From assembly GCA_018292915.2 (NCBI GenBank), contig JACVVK020000151.1, positions 7,501-71,500 of the forward strand: a stretch of DNA of 64,000 bases, in the 5' to 3' direction. The notes beneath the pieces were generated by a model, which saw only the letters and a list, made by a program, of their open reading frames with translations, was not told where the DNA came from and did no database searches. Position numbers and translations under genes: made by a program. The stretch comes from Batillaria attramentaria (Eukaryota; Mollusca; Gastropoda; Batillariidae). Shown in pieces: positions 44,695-56,964 of the stretch; the stretch's first letter is position 1, and the number at the start of each line of letters is the position of its first letter.

Positions 44695-45709
44695 TGGAAC
44701 TGACATCTGTAGGTACTTGGCAGAGTTTCCTCCCTTACCGCCCACCTCCACCCTCCAGCCTGTAGTGCCCCTCCACACAGGTCGTCCGGGGTCGAGTGGT
44801 TTATGACGCCAACACGTGATTGCCAGGCGTTGCTGCCAGTAAGATGGTGACAACTTTACCCGGAGAGAATGACTGATTTAAAAAAAAATGCATGGATGTG
44901 ACAAACGTATGGCGAGTGTCCAGGACAGCATATATCGTAACCTGCTTGAAAGGACTGATAAGGCTTGGTGAACGTCTCTCCAATGACTTTTAGTTACAGA
45001 TCATTATTAGCGTATGTGACTACATCCGCCGGAGTACAAATCATCTCCCGTCTAACGTCATGTTTGGCTCCCACATCCTGTGCCGGGACATCCGTTACAA
45101 TGTTGGTCACGACACGCAAAACCAGTGCACAAGCGGCGGCGACAGCAGCTGATGGTTACAGCAGCTCAACTCTTTGCCGGTTGTAGTTACTGGTAGTCAG
45201 GTGCTATGCCGGTTGTAGTTACTGGTATTCAGGTGCTTTGCCGGTTGTAGTTACTGGTAGTCAGGTGCTGTTCTCTCACCAAGTACGGCGACTGTCTGAA
45301 AATTGAAATCTTGTTTGTAACGGGAAAAGTTCTCATGAGCAGAATCCGTCGTTAGGTTTCTGATGCTTTGGTCAGTCAGATGGAATTTACGGAAGATGCC
45401 ATGCTGACTACGTGTGTTAACTTGGCGTTTCCTACCGACAGCCCGACGTACAGCACTGTTTCTTCGTTTCCTTGATGCCTATCTGCAGGCGAGCGGAAAC
45501 CGAGAGGTAGAGGCAGGAACTGTCTGTTTACATTGTGTTGTGCAAACTAGAGGAAATTAACCACCTTTTGCTTTGAAACCCTACCAGGGTAACCAGCGGG
45601 CCGCCTTCTGCCTCCAACTCTCGTCATCATCACAACCTCACGTCAAGCTCTGGGCGCGAGACCTGCACGCGCTGTGTCGTAACTCACGTTCATCAACGGG
45701 TCTTGCCAT

Positions 45710-45770
<61 letters not shown>

Positions 45771-48069
45771 GTCGCACGCATGTGAGAACAGCAGGGCGGA
45801 TGAGGGAGAGGACCACAATCGGAGTGTCTTTGAAGCTGGACAAGGTTTGTCCTCAAGCCTCAGTAGAGACTCAGAATTGATAGGTAAGTTCTTGTCAGTT
45901 CATGAAGGAAAAAAAAACAAAACAACCCAGCGTGACTTCAACGGTCCGTACACATTTGAGAGAAATGTTTGCCGGCGCTGCAGTTGAAACCCGTGTCCTC
46001 CAGCAGCCTCGACTGACACGTGTTGAGATAGTCACCGTGCACGGGAGTCTTTACCACGTGCAGCTTTTGGTTCTTCCCGGCTACACTGTTGCTCTCCGGA
46101 CCCCTTCGCTTGAACTATCGCGGCCGACAGGCGTGTCAGGCTATCGATGTTGTATTAGTTCAGAAACAATGTTTGGTTAAGGTGTGCGTCGCCTTACAAG
46201 TTTGACCACCGAATGACAGAACAGGAGTGGAAGGTTTTGCTTATTTACTGACTAATTCCACGACCGGCGTGCGGATTGGCAGGAAGGATGCTGACTGTTC
46301 TGGCTAATTGGCCGTGCCCGTCAGCTCCGTGTCGTGTTTATTGCTTCTGGTGGCGCGCCGCCTAGCGGGAGATGCTGGCAGCAGCAAAGGGGGTGTAACT
46401 GCTCCACTCATGTTTCCTCAGCTTCTTCATTTGTACACAGCGCAATAAGTAGACAAACACGGGCATCGGGTAGAACCTAAACATAGTGTCCTCTTTACAG
46501 TTTCTGCCGGTCACAGTAGTGATAATAATAATAATGTTTATATTGTGTTTACCGAGCTCTCCTGGATTCTGTTGCCAACGGTTGTGACCCATCTCCTGTG
46601 AGGACAACAACTTTAATTAGAAAATCATCTCTAAGTTTTAATGACCATAAGCCAAACCTCTTGGTCACAAGCTCACAGCTCAACACATGGAACATTCTCC
46701 CATTTCAGCCTGTGCTTTTCACAACTCTTCCAGTATCAAAGTAAGTTGGTTTTTACACGTTAAACTGGGGAGAAATGGGGAAAAGAGGAGAAAAGATCAA
46801 ATCTGGTGAGCCTTGTCGCTGCAATATTTTTTTCTCCGTCGAAAAGCAAGACCAGCTAAACAAGGTCCACTGAACTGTTCGGCTGCTGCATTGCTAGATA
46901 ACTGCCAGGTATCCAGGTATCCTTGGGGGGGGGGGGGAGGGGGGGAGAGAGAGAGAGAGTTCTTTAAAACCGTGGGAAAATAGAAAGCTATTTTTAACTT
47001 GCACTGAACAGAAAGCTCATGAACATGTTTGACAATCGTAGCGGGAGGTTAAAAAAAGGCCGCCATCGAGAGCAGGGCGAGCTGAGGGAAGCAGGACAAA
47101 AGCCAATCGAGCTGCACGTGTTGCCTGGTTTATTTACTCCTGTTGTAAAACAAGGACCGCAAGACGCTGGCCTCAATTCCACAAGAACGGTAGAAAAACT
47201 CCCAAACTTTTCATCCGGGCCTTTCAAAACAAGTTTACCGGACGATGCCAGTAAACTGTTTATGCCAGAACCAGGCGCTTGTTTACCGCCATCTTGAAAA
47301 CCATTAAGCATGCTGTCACGTCACTTCCTGTGCCAGCCACGTACTCTCGAACCCAGAATAGTTTAGTTGGGTTTAGTGTACAATCATTGAGTGAGTGCGT
47401 GTGGTCGATGTGGAGACTCCAGCATCAAAGACTCGTATTTTCTCCTTCCTCAACCAGACATCCACTTTGGAAGTTTTCCCTCAACGCAACACGTGCGCCT
47501 AACCTCCACAGCGGCGGATGCAGACTTTACTGGAAGGAGTGTGTAGGGGGAGGGGAGGGGAGGGGGAAGCCGTGACAGACCGAGTGTCGTTACACGAGAT
47601 ACATGGAACTGTCAGTAAAATGGCCGCCACAGTAGCGACAGGATCCGTTTCAGAGTTTTTATTTACTATAACGTAAACCTGACTCCCCTTCCCTTACCGC
47701 CCCCCCCTCCACCCCCCACCCCCGGGCTGTCTGTTCTTGATCCGCCTGTGCGATCCAGCTTCCCCTCGTCCCGTCTGTATGTGGTATTGGTCTACTGTTG
47801 TTTTTTGTTCAAGGGGGAAAACTTTCATGTTGTGCTTGTCTCCCCTTTTTCTCTCCCGTGGAAAAACATTGGGAAATGAAGCGTTAAAAACTACGTGACT
47901 ATTTGTTTACACGTGTTGACTTTTTTGGGTTGACACTGATAACGGTTGGGTTGGAAACAAAGATTTGGCGCGTGTGTGTTCCTTGTTCACAACTGACAAC
48001 GTAGGAAATTTTACCTCTTAAGTGCTTTGCTCTTGAAAAAAAAAAAAAAGAGGTTAGAGAGAGAGAGCC

Positions 48070-48112
<43 letters not shown>

Positions 48113-48381
48113 TGACTGCAGTCAGCAAGTTTCACATTCACTACTGATTAAATGTTATCTCATTTTAATGGACAGCGTGTGCCAACAAATTCCCCTACTA
48201 TAGGATTACTACAGTTTTCCAATCATGTCTTATCCCATGCCGTTACATACTGAATTATTGGTAACTTCACATTTTAACACTGATGTGTCGGAGGTGTTTG
48301 CATACACGGCGTGGTTGTGGTGTCACGTGATCATAGTGACCCACCCAATCCCAGACTGCACTTGGCCATGGCTGTATATTG
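44695..48381. other. long non-coding stretch
   Basis: Contains a 32-bp tandem triplication at 45175-45270, (CT)n/(CA)n at 45711-45770, a CTCF-like motif at 46355-46368 (minus, 12 of 14), an (AAT)n tail-like sequence near 46520, G/GA tracts at 46926-46960 and a GA repeat at about 48056-48111. YY1-like CCGCCATCTTG lies at about 47287. Short open frames near 47019 show no domain. Confidence 0.45.
45175..45270. repeat. 32-bp tandem repeat, 3 copies
   Basis: GCCGGTTGTAGTTACTGGTA plus GTCAGGTGCT repeated with period 32; one copy has TATTCAGG. Confidence 0.95.
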
Positions 48382-48828
48382 CAGGGGCGCCGGAACCGGG
48401 GGGGGGCAGGGGGGGCAGCTGCCCCCCTGTACCCAAGCAGGGGGGGCAAGAGTGTCTTTTTGCCCCCCCCCCCTGGAAAATCAGGTGACTATGGCAAGAG
48501 GGGGGGCAAAGCCATGGTCTTGCCCCCCCCCTTCCCCTACCTCTCCCCCTACCCCTCTTAGTTAGTGCTCAAGTCTCTCCCTCATCCCACCCAACAGAGA
48601 ACTTCTGTTTTTGCGGACCGAAGGCTGTCCGCTCCTCTGATTGCCCCCCCCCCCCCCCCCCGCTTTTCACTTCAGTTTTTCGGGCAACGTCCTGGTTCGT
48701 AAAGGTTTTTTGTCTACGCAGCATTTGATCGCCCCCCCCCCCCCCCCCACGCTTTTCACTTTCTTCGGGCAACGTTCCCCCCTCCGAGATTCTGCCCCCC
48801 CTCCCCCCAACATCTTCCGGCGCCCCTG
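48382..48828. mobile_element. 447-bp hAT-like MITE
   Basis: Perfect 14-bp inverted ends CAGGGGCGCCGGAA at 48382-48395 and 48815-48828. The CAGGGGCG start is typical of hAT elements. The interior is made of G- and C-runs with GGGGGGCAAG/CTTGCCCCCC cores, and CGCTTTTCACTT plus TTCGGGCAACGT occur twice (about 48660 and 48750). Flanks GTATATTG and GTATTGTA share only GTAT in register, so an 8-bp target duplication is at best decayed. No transposase. Confidence 0.75.
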
Positions 48829-49452
48829 TATTGTATGACATTTTGACAGTTGATCAAGGCACTGTCAGTACATCTCGAGTCTATAACCTTGTCCCAAGAA
48901 ACTGGTATCCTAGTGCTGGTGCTACAGTCCCGCTGCCGTCAAAATGCTTGGGGATGTTTGTCATAGTTTATCCGCCAATAGCGTGTCAGGTGCGAGTTAT
49001 TCCCCCTGTCAATCTCCCGCCCAAGCCAAACAGGATATGTGTGTTTATTTGCTGCACGAGGCCGGCGCGCGCGACTCACGCACTGCATGATGGGAGAAAA
49101 TAACGCACGCTAACACCGTAGTTCTGGCATCTCACTTGTTATCACGGCCATCTCGCCTTCCTCTTCCCCGCCCAGTGAGGACTTTCACAGGTTAATTTAC
49201 AGCCATTTGCTTGTTTGTGTCTTTAACTTGTTTATTTTGTCTGGCTGGATAGTTCAACGATTGGCTCCATTGTTCAGTTTTCGCTTTGTCAGCTTTAATT
49301 CATGTTCCTTACACACAGAGATATATAATTATATCAGTCAGTGCTCTGACAACTGAATTAAAAACAAAACAAACAAACAAAAATAAAAGAATTCATCGAC
49401 GCCGCGTATACAGAAAATTATCGCAACTGATAGGAATGTGAACTATGACTAT
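48829..49452. other. non-coding spacer
   Basis: Unique; CpG cluster GGCCGGCGCGCGCGAC at about 49058-49075 and AAAC/AAAT runs at about 49360-49390. No gene recognised. Confidence 0.4.
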
Positions 49453-49566
49453 ACTGTCCACGTCACACACTTACTGTCCACGTCACACACTTACTGTCCA
49501 CGTCACACACTTACTGTCCACGTCACACACTTACTGTCCACGTCACACACTTACTGCCCACGTCAC
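49453..49566. repeat. 20-bp minisatellite, about 6 copies
   Basis: ACTGTCCACGTCACACACTT repeated; the last copy has CTGCCC. Confidence 0.95.
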
Positions 49567-49628
49567 TTTTGCTAAACTTGTGCGCAACCAGTTCTTCATT
49601 TCTCTAAATTTCGAAATGCCAAACTAAA

Positions 49629-49682
49629 AGTGGGGTTTGGAGGGTTAGGGTTAGGGTTAGAGTTAGAGTGGGGTTTGGAGGG
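49629..49682. repeat. short telomere-like insertion between 16-bp direct repeats
   Basis: TTAGGG-TTAGGG-TTAGAG-TTAG (49645-49666) is bordered on both sides by AGTGGGGTTTGGAGGG (49629-49644 and 49667-49682). Perfect duplication of the flank resembles a telomeric insertion at a break, or one step of a 38-bp tandem duplication. Confidence 0.75.
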
Positions 49683-51065
49683 GAGAGGGGTGAGAATAAT
49701 AATGATAATAAAAAAAAATAATACATACTTTGCTGTCCGGCCATTAAATATTACATAGAAAATGGACATTGGTCTTCGGAGTCACACCTCAGTAACACGT
49801 GAAATAAAATATCAATAAAACACACACAGGTCACATTTTGAATTGATTTGGCGTGTGCAGAGAAGAGAACAAGTTCAGAAAATAATGTAAGAAAACACAA
49901 CTTACACAAGCACAAAGTACATGGTCAATATATAGTTGTCACATTCCAACAACAACAACCAGCGGTGAGGAAGACGTTGTAAGTGTTGTACACTCTTTGT
50001 CCCTGACTCCCTGAAAAGTGGGTAGTGCTGCTGTAACTCCCTTACGACGTCAACAATGACTCCCCACTGGGAATCAAATTGATTCGTGGTTCACCCACAT
50101 CTAATGGCGCAGAGTAACAGTCAGCGTAATGAAAGAGCTGCTTGTGCCGCGCAAAAGGCAAATATTTCCTATTTGTTGGTCCCATGTTGAGTGTAGTGTC
50201 GCTAGCCAGTTCAGCAGTTCCTAGGCCATTGTCCCGCTTGTACAACCTGTTACTTTTTGACACCAAGCCCATTGAGAGTTTGTCAAAATATTCAATCAAG
50301 GTGTTGGAGGTTTGCTAAGTCCGGCCCCGCCTTGCTTCAATCGGCTTCAGTGTGTGAGTGAGCGGAGACCAAGTGGAGCGTGACGTTATGAAATAATTGC
50401 CGTGTTTGTACATGGAGTGCACCAAGTCACCCCAGGCCGCATGTCGCTGGTATGTACCCGACAATACAGCTGCACCCGCCCGCTGTGAGACGTATTGAAG
50501 GACTGTGTGGAGATCGACAACAATCTATTAGCATCATTTCTGGAGCCGATTGTCCGAACGAACCGCCAGCCACGGCGTTGGTCACGTGACTTGATTCACT
50601 GCGGGATTAGCGTGTGACATTGACACAAAGCAACGTAACAAGTTATGCTAATCAGTCTTGCATGAAGGGGACGCAACTGAGCAGGTCTCAGGATGGAGGA
50701 AGGGGAGAGAACTAGCGAGACACGAACTCTATTTTCATAGGGTGTCAATGTCGAGGTCAGAAAGAAGGAGACGAAGCCGGCCACGAGTCACAATTGGTCA
50801 CTGTCTGTCCGTCACAGCTGCCACTGATTGATTGTCTGATTGGCTGATTGTCTGACTGGCTGATTGGCTGGCAGTTTTCAGCCTGACTGACTGGATGAAA
50901 AAAATGAATTTTCAATCAATCGATGGTTGGTTGGTTGGTTGGCATGGTAAGTCGATACTTGGTAGGTTTCTGTTCAACTGCTCCTCCCCCCCCCCTCCCC
51001 GACCAGCAGAACTTGGCTGTATCGCGTGATAATCAAGTGCTAGCTGTATGTTACCTGCTTGCCTG

Positions 51066-51106
<41 letters not shown>

Positions 51107-52022
51107 CATCAGGCGGCGCGTGAGTGCGTAACAGCAAACTGCTCACGCGCACTGCCCCTCACTGGGTGATCCAGGGAGCGGACGAGCTGACTGACCACAC
51201 ACAACTTGACCAACACACGTGACATGCTGCCATTACTGGTCTTGTGAAGTCATGCACTGTGTGCACCTTGTCTTGTCTGCTTATGATGCGGTGTGTGGGG
51301 GGGGGGGGGGGGATGGGACAAAGCCACGTGTGACGGACTGACATTAAACACAGCGGTCAGATATTCTAGCAGCAAAAGTCGCACAATTGTAGAACAATAG
51401 AATTACACTTTACATCACTGGCAGCCATGGACTGATGGAGCCTGTCTGTACTATGATGGTGTGAACTGAGGCGGTGACATTGTCCTTCAGACTCCGCCTC
51501 AGCCCGTAACGGCCGGTTCCTATTCATGTCCGCCACCCGATTGACAACAAACAATATACTGGACAACGAATGGGGCTTGGGGAGGAATTACATCTCGGAA
51601 CATGTCATTTGTAGTAGTATAAGTGTATCGCTCCTGATCCGTGGTTGTAGGTAGGTAGGTGTAACTAGATAACGAGAGGTACATGTACTGTACAGGTAGA
51701 TTTTCCGCTTCACTGACCAGCACACCTCTCGCGCCAGCATGCACGCCGCCTTCAGTCTTGGGTGATACACGACGCATTCTGCTCCACATCTCAAAGGCTG
51801 ATGTGTGCATTTGAATGTCATCGTCAGAAAAGCGCGCTGTGTCTTTATTTGTTTCAATAACGGAGCTCTTCCTGACCAGACTTTTGGTGGCCGGAGTTGT
51901 CAGGAAGCATCAGACTAAAGCCATATCGCCCCCAGTCACCTCCGTCTGGTGATTAACACAAGTGCTGTGTGTTGCTCATGAACTGACCACTGTTCAGTTG
52001 ACTGAACTGCTGTAGATACAGC

Positions 52023-52068
<46 letters not shown>

Positions 52069-52208
52069 CCCTGCGTAGCCGGGGCAGTACTATATCACGG
52101 CCATTCTTGTTTGTTTGCTCACCGAGAGTTCAGCGAGTTCGAGACAGCAAAAAGTCATGCGCCAGTTGGATAACGGATTATCACTAACACATTTTCTTAT
52201 TCTGTCTC

Positions 52209-52244
<36 letters not shown>

Positions 52245-53684
52245 ATTCGCCACTCGCTCCGTTCTGTGCACTGTGTGAGGTCTGTACTGCCCAGTGTCTA
52301 CATGGCACCTGGTCAGGTCAGTGAGGCACATGATGTATCCGCTGATTGAGACATTACGCACACAGTGACGTAACTCCCTCCGTCATTGGGATCTTCTGAT
52401 AACTGACATAACTGATGACGTAACTCTCTGAATGGGCGTGCAACCTCTAGTCAGTTCATCTCCGAGTCCGTATAAAGCATCTGAAGAAATTCATTTCTTC
52501 TTGAAGCTTGAGCACTACAAGTTTCTAGAAATCAAACACCATGCAACTGGGTCGAGGGAAGGGAAGGGGGGGGGGGGGGGCGTGTATCAGATATGTATCT
52601 CTTATTCTGACTCTGACACAGACAATGGACGGATGAATGGTTATAATAATGGTTATACGTATAGTGAGAGAGAGCAACCGATTTCCCCGTCTCTGTAGAC
52701 TGAACTGGTAAACCTAAGTTGACCTTCACCTTGACAGCAAGGTTAAGAAGTATGATACACCAGTAATACATTGTTCTCACCACAACACGAGATCAGGTGT
52801 AGATTATCATGCACGTCCAATAGATAAATACCAGTCCCACTTGGATAAACAAGTGCCACGTTCCATCACGCTTGGCTGCACGCAAGGACACACACTATTA
52901 CTGGTGTTGCACAAACAGTCCCAAGGCTGACCAGACAGCTGTCGGTAAACACGGAATCATCAGTTCAGTGAAGCGTGAAAATTAATTGGTACCTGTACAC
53001 GCCACACTTGGAATGTCAACACTGACAATGTTGTTGGAGGCCAGGCAACGTACTGATCTCCCCTGATCAGTGCAGTTCCAGATCCAAACAGCATCGCGAG
53101 ACAACGCGAGACATCGCGAGACGTTCTTATTGTGTTCTTCTTATTATTATTCACAAGTTTTCTCGTGAATTGTCGCATGACGTCAATAATGGTAAAGCAC
53201 CAACAGGTTTCGTTTGGCGTCGTTCAGGCTTTGTTCAGGCCCCCGGTCACAAGTCCGAGGCTTCTGGCGGCTGCGTCACTGTAACACTCAGTGACGGGGC
53301 AGAACATTATTTAACGGTTCCGGCTCTACTCAGTGACATTGTAGTGTCCAGAAGTACAAACAGAATCAAAATGCAAAGCAGACTTGTCTACAGTCTGCCT
53401 GCAAGCTATGACCTTACTTCCGGTGTGGCATGCGCACTAGAAGTGATGAAGCGTGTGAGCCAACACTGCAGGAGCGGCAAAATGGCGGGAAGCCCAACAA
53501 GTTTGGTGCGAGTGACCCGGCTCGACTGAGCACTCCGTCCATCTGGCTACTGATAAGATTCTATACAAGACACAGTCTTGACACTGTGGTGTGTACTGTT
53601 CCAAGCACGGTTTTGTAGGACTGCTCTGTAATACTGAACAGATTCCGCCATATTTCTTCCTAGGTCAGTGGTAATTGTTGTCAG
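49683..53684. other. long non-coding stretch
   Basis: Mostly unique. GATTGGCTGATTGTCTGACTG-like repeats lie at about 50828-50870, (GT)n at 51068-51100, G run at 51297-51312, (CG)n/(GT)n at 52020-52066, (GA)n at 52222-52242, G run at 52566-52580 and three GCGAGAC(A/G)-type repeats near 53095-53122. Open frames here show no domain. Confidence 0.45.
52020..52066. repeat. CG then GT alternating tract, potential Z-DNA
   Basis: About nine GC units followed directly by about 14 GT units. Confidence 0.92.
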
Positions 53685-54073
53685 TTAATAATAATAATAA
53701 TGGGTATTGTACAGGCGCTTTACCCAATTTCACGAATCGGCTCAAAGCGCCGCGAACTGAACCCAACACGCACGCTCACGTGAATCACACGCATTCTCCC
53801 ACACACTGGACATAAACGTATTACAATCACGTGGTGCGAAGGGTCAGCTCAACTATTTAAATTTCGGAATTTAGAATTACATTTTTTTTTCAAATTTGGT
53901 GGGCTGAACATTTCCAAAGCAGAGTACCCGGAGAGAACCCCCGACGATCGGCCCGAATGAACGGTGCCACATACGAGAAGGAAAAATTCTTTGCCCCGAC
54001 TGGGACTCGAACCCCCCACCTCTCGCATTGGTGACGTGACAAGTCTCTTAACCACTAGACCACCGACGGCCCC
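53685..54073 (-). mobile_element. full-length tRNA-derived SINE (family B) with LINE-like ATT tail
   Basis: On the minus strand it begins GGGGCCGTCGGTGGTCTAGT (box A region TGGTCTAGTGGTTAAGA) with box B GGGTTCGAGTCCC (about 54005-54017 on +). The body includes GGGTTCTCTCCGGGTACTC, a motif I know from widespread invertebrate SINEs. The 3' part runs AGCGCCTGTACAATACCCAT and ends in (ATT)n at 53685-53700. Head, body and tail are all present, about 389 bp. A target duplication beyond CAGTT is not clear. Confidence 0.8.
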
Positions 54074-54475
54074 AGTTCCGAGTAGTCTGAAGCCGGTATT
54101 GCTAATATTAGTATGGTGCTCAGCTCATGCTCACTGAATTCAGGCGTCGGTCACGACTTCAGCCTTCATCGGGTTTCATTACTGCAATACTGCGATGATC
54201 AGTGAGAAAGGCAGTGTTTGCCCTTTCATTTCAGTCCACAGTTTCATTGACTGTATTGGCCCATCATAGTGAAAGGGAAGTTTGGTGTGTGGCCTTAACT
54301 CTCCAGCGTTCACTCCCCTTGGAATCGTAACTGACCCGAACTAACTGGGATGAACTTTCACAGTAGCACTGCTATAAGGAAATACAATCATTCTTATGCT
54401 GACTGAATGAAATTATTGAAAGAACTGGTGGAGGGTCTTTGAATGCACCTCCCCTCCCCCCTCCTCCGGCCCCCT

Positions 54476-54527
<52 letters not shown>

Positions 54528-55652
54528 TGACCTGGCCATGGCGGGAGATAGTTGACAAGGCTGCCAGTACAGACCACCATGTTGGTCCTTGCTGTTCCCA
54601 CGCGTGTGTATTTATGGTGTTTGTAGCGAGGTGATGTATATGTACCATGTATGTATTGTGTTTATAGTGTTATGACGTGGCTCCTACAGTCTACACCCAC
54701 CAACGAATGGCCAGGTTGTCAACACCACGTGGTCTATGTCACGTGACAGCCGGCCGGAGCCACCTGGCAGAGCGCGCGTGTACAAAGGGGAAGCCACCCA
54801 CACACGTGTTTCCTTATTTTGACGCCTCGTGTTTACCGGGTGCTGGCAAGAGTAACGGGACTTCACTTCATGTTTGTCGTCACGTGGTCTGTCCGATGCC
54901 CACACAGCACACGACTTGTCTCCCGCGAACAAAATGTTAGCGTTATCTGCCCCTGCTGTTTACAGGCATCACGAAACACGCCCTCTTTGAACTCTCGGTC
55001 TAGATGTTTTCTTTACGTGATTGACGAACTCTTTGTCATGTGGAACAGGTATTAGTTGGACATGGGCATATTCAATTACTATTACTTATTCCACCACGTG
55101 ACCGCAAGTTTATTAGTAATAACGGAATGTAGCATTTCCTCTCATCAGTGTTAGCTGGAGATTCCGGGTGGAACGTAACCCGGCGTCTACCTCCTGCCAG
55201 GTATCACGTGACCATTCTCTCTGTTGTTAAAGTTACAAGGTCACGTGTTCGGTCAGCTCAGGTAATGAGAGATCATTCATTACGCTGAAAGTTCAGGTCA
55301 GTTTATGTTCAGTACAAGAGAAAACTGATGATAATCGAACTCCGCCGAAGTGTCTGTTCACACAGGTGGAGAAGACGTGTTCACACAACAGGTAAACAAC
55401 TGACGTGCTGCTGTCTAAACGTGGCAAGTAAACACGTATTGCTTGAGCAGCGGAACCCAGTTAAAACAGAGAACAACTTGATGTTAAACGTTAGCGGGTA
55501 GCACGCAGCCAACCTTATGCACATCTCCTTCAACAGTTTTCTTTCAAACTTAATCACTGCTCTTCTGGGCATTTTCTTCCTACCTTGATCAGGTGTTGGC
55601 AGGTAAACAGTCAGGTTATGATGCTGACGGACTGGCTTCATCCACATTCTGC
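54074..55652. other. non-coding spacer
   Basis: (CA)n at 54477-54525; the rest is unique, with several CACGTG or TCACGTGA sites between 54720 and 55240. No gene recognised. Confidence 0.45.
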
Positions 55653-55931
55653 AACATCAACACTCCTCTTGCTATGAACGCCCACTCAACATCAACACTC
55701 CTCTTGCTATGAACGCCCACTCAACATCAACACTCCTCTTGCTATGAACGCCCACTCAGCATCAACACTCCTCTTGCTATGAACGCCCACTCAACATCAA
55801 CACTCCTCTTGCTATGAACGCCCACTCAACATCAACACTCCTCTTGCTATGAACGCCCACTCAACATCAACACTCCTCTTGCTATGAACGCCCACTCAGC
55901 ATCAACACTCCTCTTGCTATGAACGCCCAGT
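55653..55931. repeat. 35-bp minisatellite, 8 copies
   Basis: AACATCAACACTCCTCTTGC plus TATGAACGCCCACTC, period 35. Two copies begin AGCATC. Confidence 0.96.
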
Positions 55932-55949
55932 TTGCCAAGCCATGGTCTA

Positions 55950-56395
55950 TTTGACGTACTGTGCGGTGTCTAGTGTGACCTACTGTTGCAGTGTCTAGTG
56001 TGACGTATCAGTGCAATGTCTCTTGTGACGTCAGTGCTAGTGCAGTGTCTAGTCAGGGTGATTTTTTTTTTTTTTTTTTTTTAGCGCAGTGTTTAGCGTG
56101 ACGTCAGTGCATGTTCAGTGTCTAGTCTGCAGTGTTTAGTATGACGTACCAGTGCAGTCGGTGTCTAGTGTGGCGCGCCAGTGCAGTGTTTAGTGTGATC
56201 TCTTAGCGCAGTGTGTAACATGACGTGGCAGTGTCTAGTGTGACGTAGTGTCTGGAGTGACGTATCACCACGATGCTTAGTGTGGTCTGACGTACTGTCG
56301 AGTGTGACGTGTTACTGCGGCGTCTAGTGTGACGTAGGGTCTAGAGTGACGTATAATTACGATGTCTAGTGTCACGTATTAACGCTGTGCACCGT
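55950..56395. repeat. degenerate minisatellite with TGACGT cores
   Basis: Roughly fifteen diverged units of the form GCAGTGTCTAGTGTGACGTA with irregular spacing, interrupted by a T20 run at 56061-56082. It is an old, decayed array, in contrast with its near-perfect 35-bp neighbour. Confidence 0.75.
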
Positions 56396-56519
56396 CGGAC
56401 CGTCACTGATCTTGTATGCGACAGTTTCTCACCACGCTGTATCATTTACCCTGTGACGTAACATGACGCGGTTTGTGCAGCATGTATACAATGGTGGCAA
56501 GGGGAAATTAGTCACTGCA

Positions 56520-56700
56520 CTTACAACACGGACCGTGTCTCTACACGTCTCCACCTGACGATACGATCCTCTCCCGGCACGCCGCCACCACAGTGAAGTG
56601 GATCGCCTTTACCTCCATTAACCGTGCAGCTTTTATTCGCTGACAGCTTTAATGGCTGGAGAAGAGTCAGTGACGCCTAATTTCACTTAATAGTTCAGTC
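56520..56700. promoter_or_regulatory. candidate cis-regulatory island
   Basis: Non-repetitive block holding CTCCATTAACCG, CTTTTATTCGCTGACAG, CTTTAATGGCTGG and CTAATTTCACTTAATAG: homeodomain/Hox-like and Meis-like (CTGACAG) cores close together. No coding frame. Confidence 0.28.
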
Positions 56701-56929
56701 GCCCACAGACGTGCAGCCCACCTACCGGGATCAGCCGCGTGTGAGTTTTGTCTCACCTGTAGCAGGTAGCAGGCAAAGGCAGACTGACTAGATCATCCCT
56801 CACTTATACCTGTAGCAGGTACTCAGTCTTTTTTTTTCTTTTTCTTTTTTAAAACTATCTTTCCTTTCAAAACCTCTCCCTAAGCGCCGTGAGCACTCAG
56901 TTAGGGTGGAGCCGTGCGCTATATCAAGT

Positions 56930-56964
<35 letters not shown>

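Noticed and set aside
46994..47311. overlapping open frames of 92 and 105 codons on both strands
   Set aside because: Both strands are open by chance in GC-rich sequence; neither protein has a recognisable motif.
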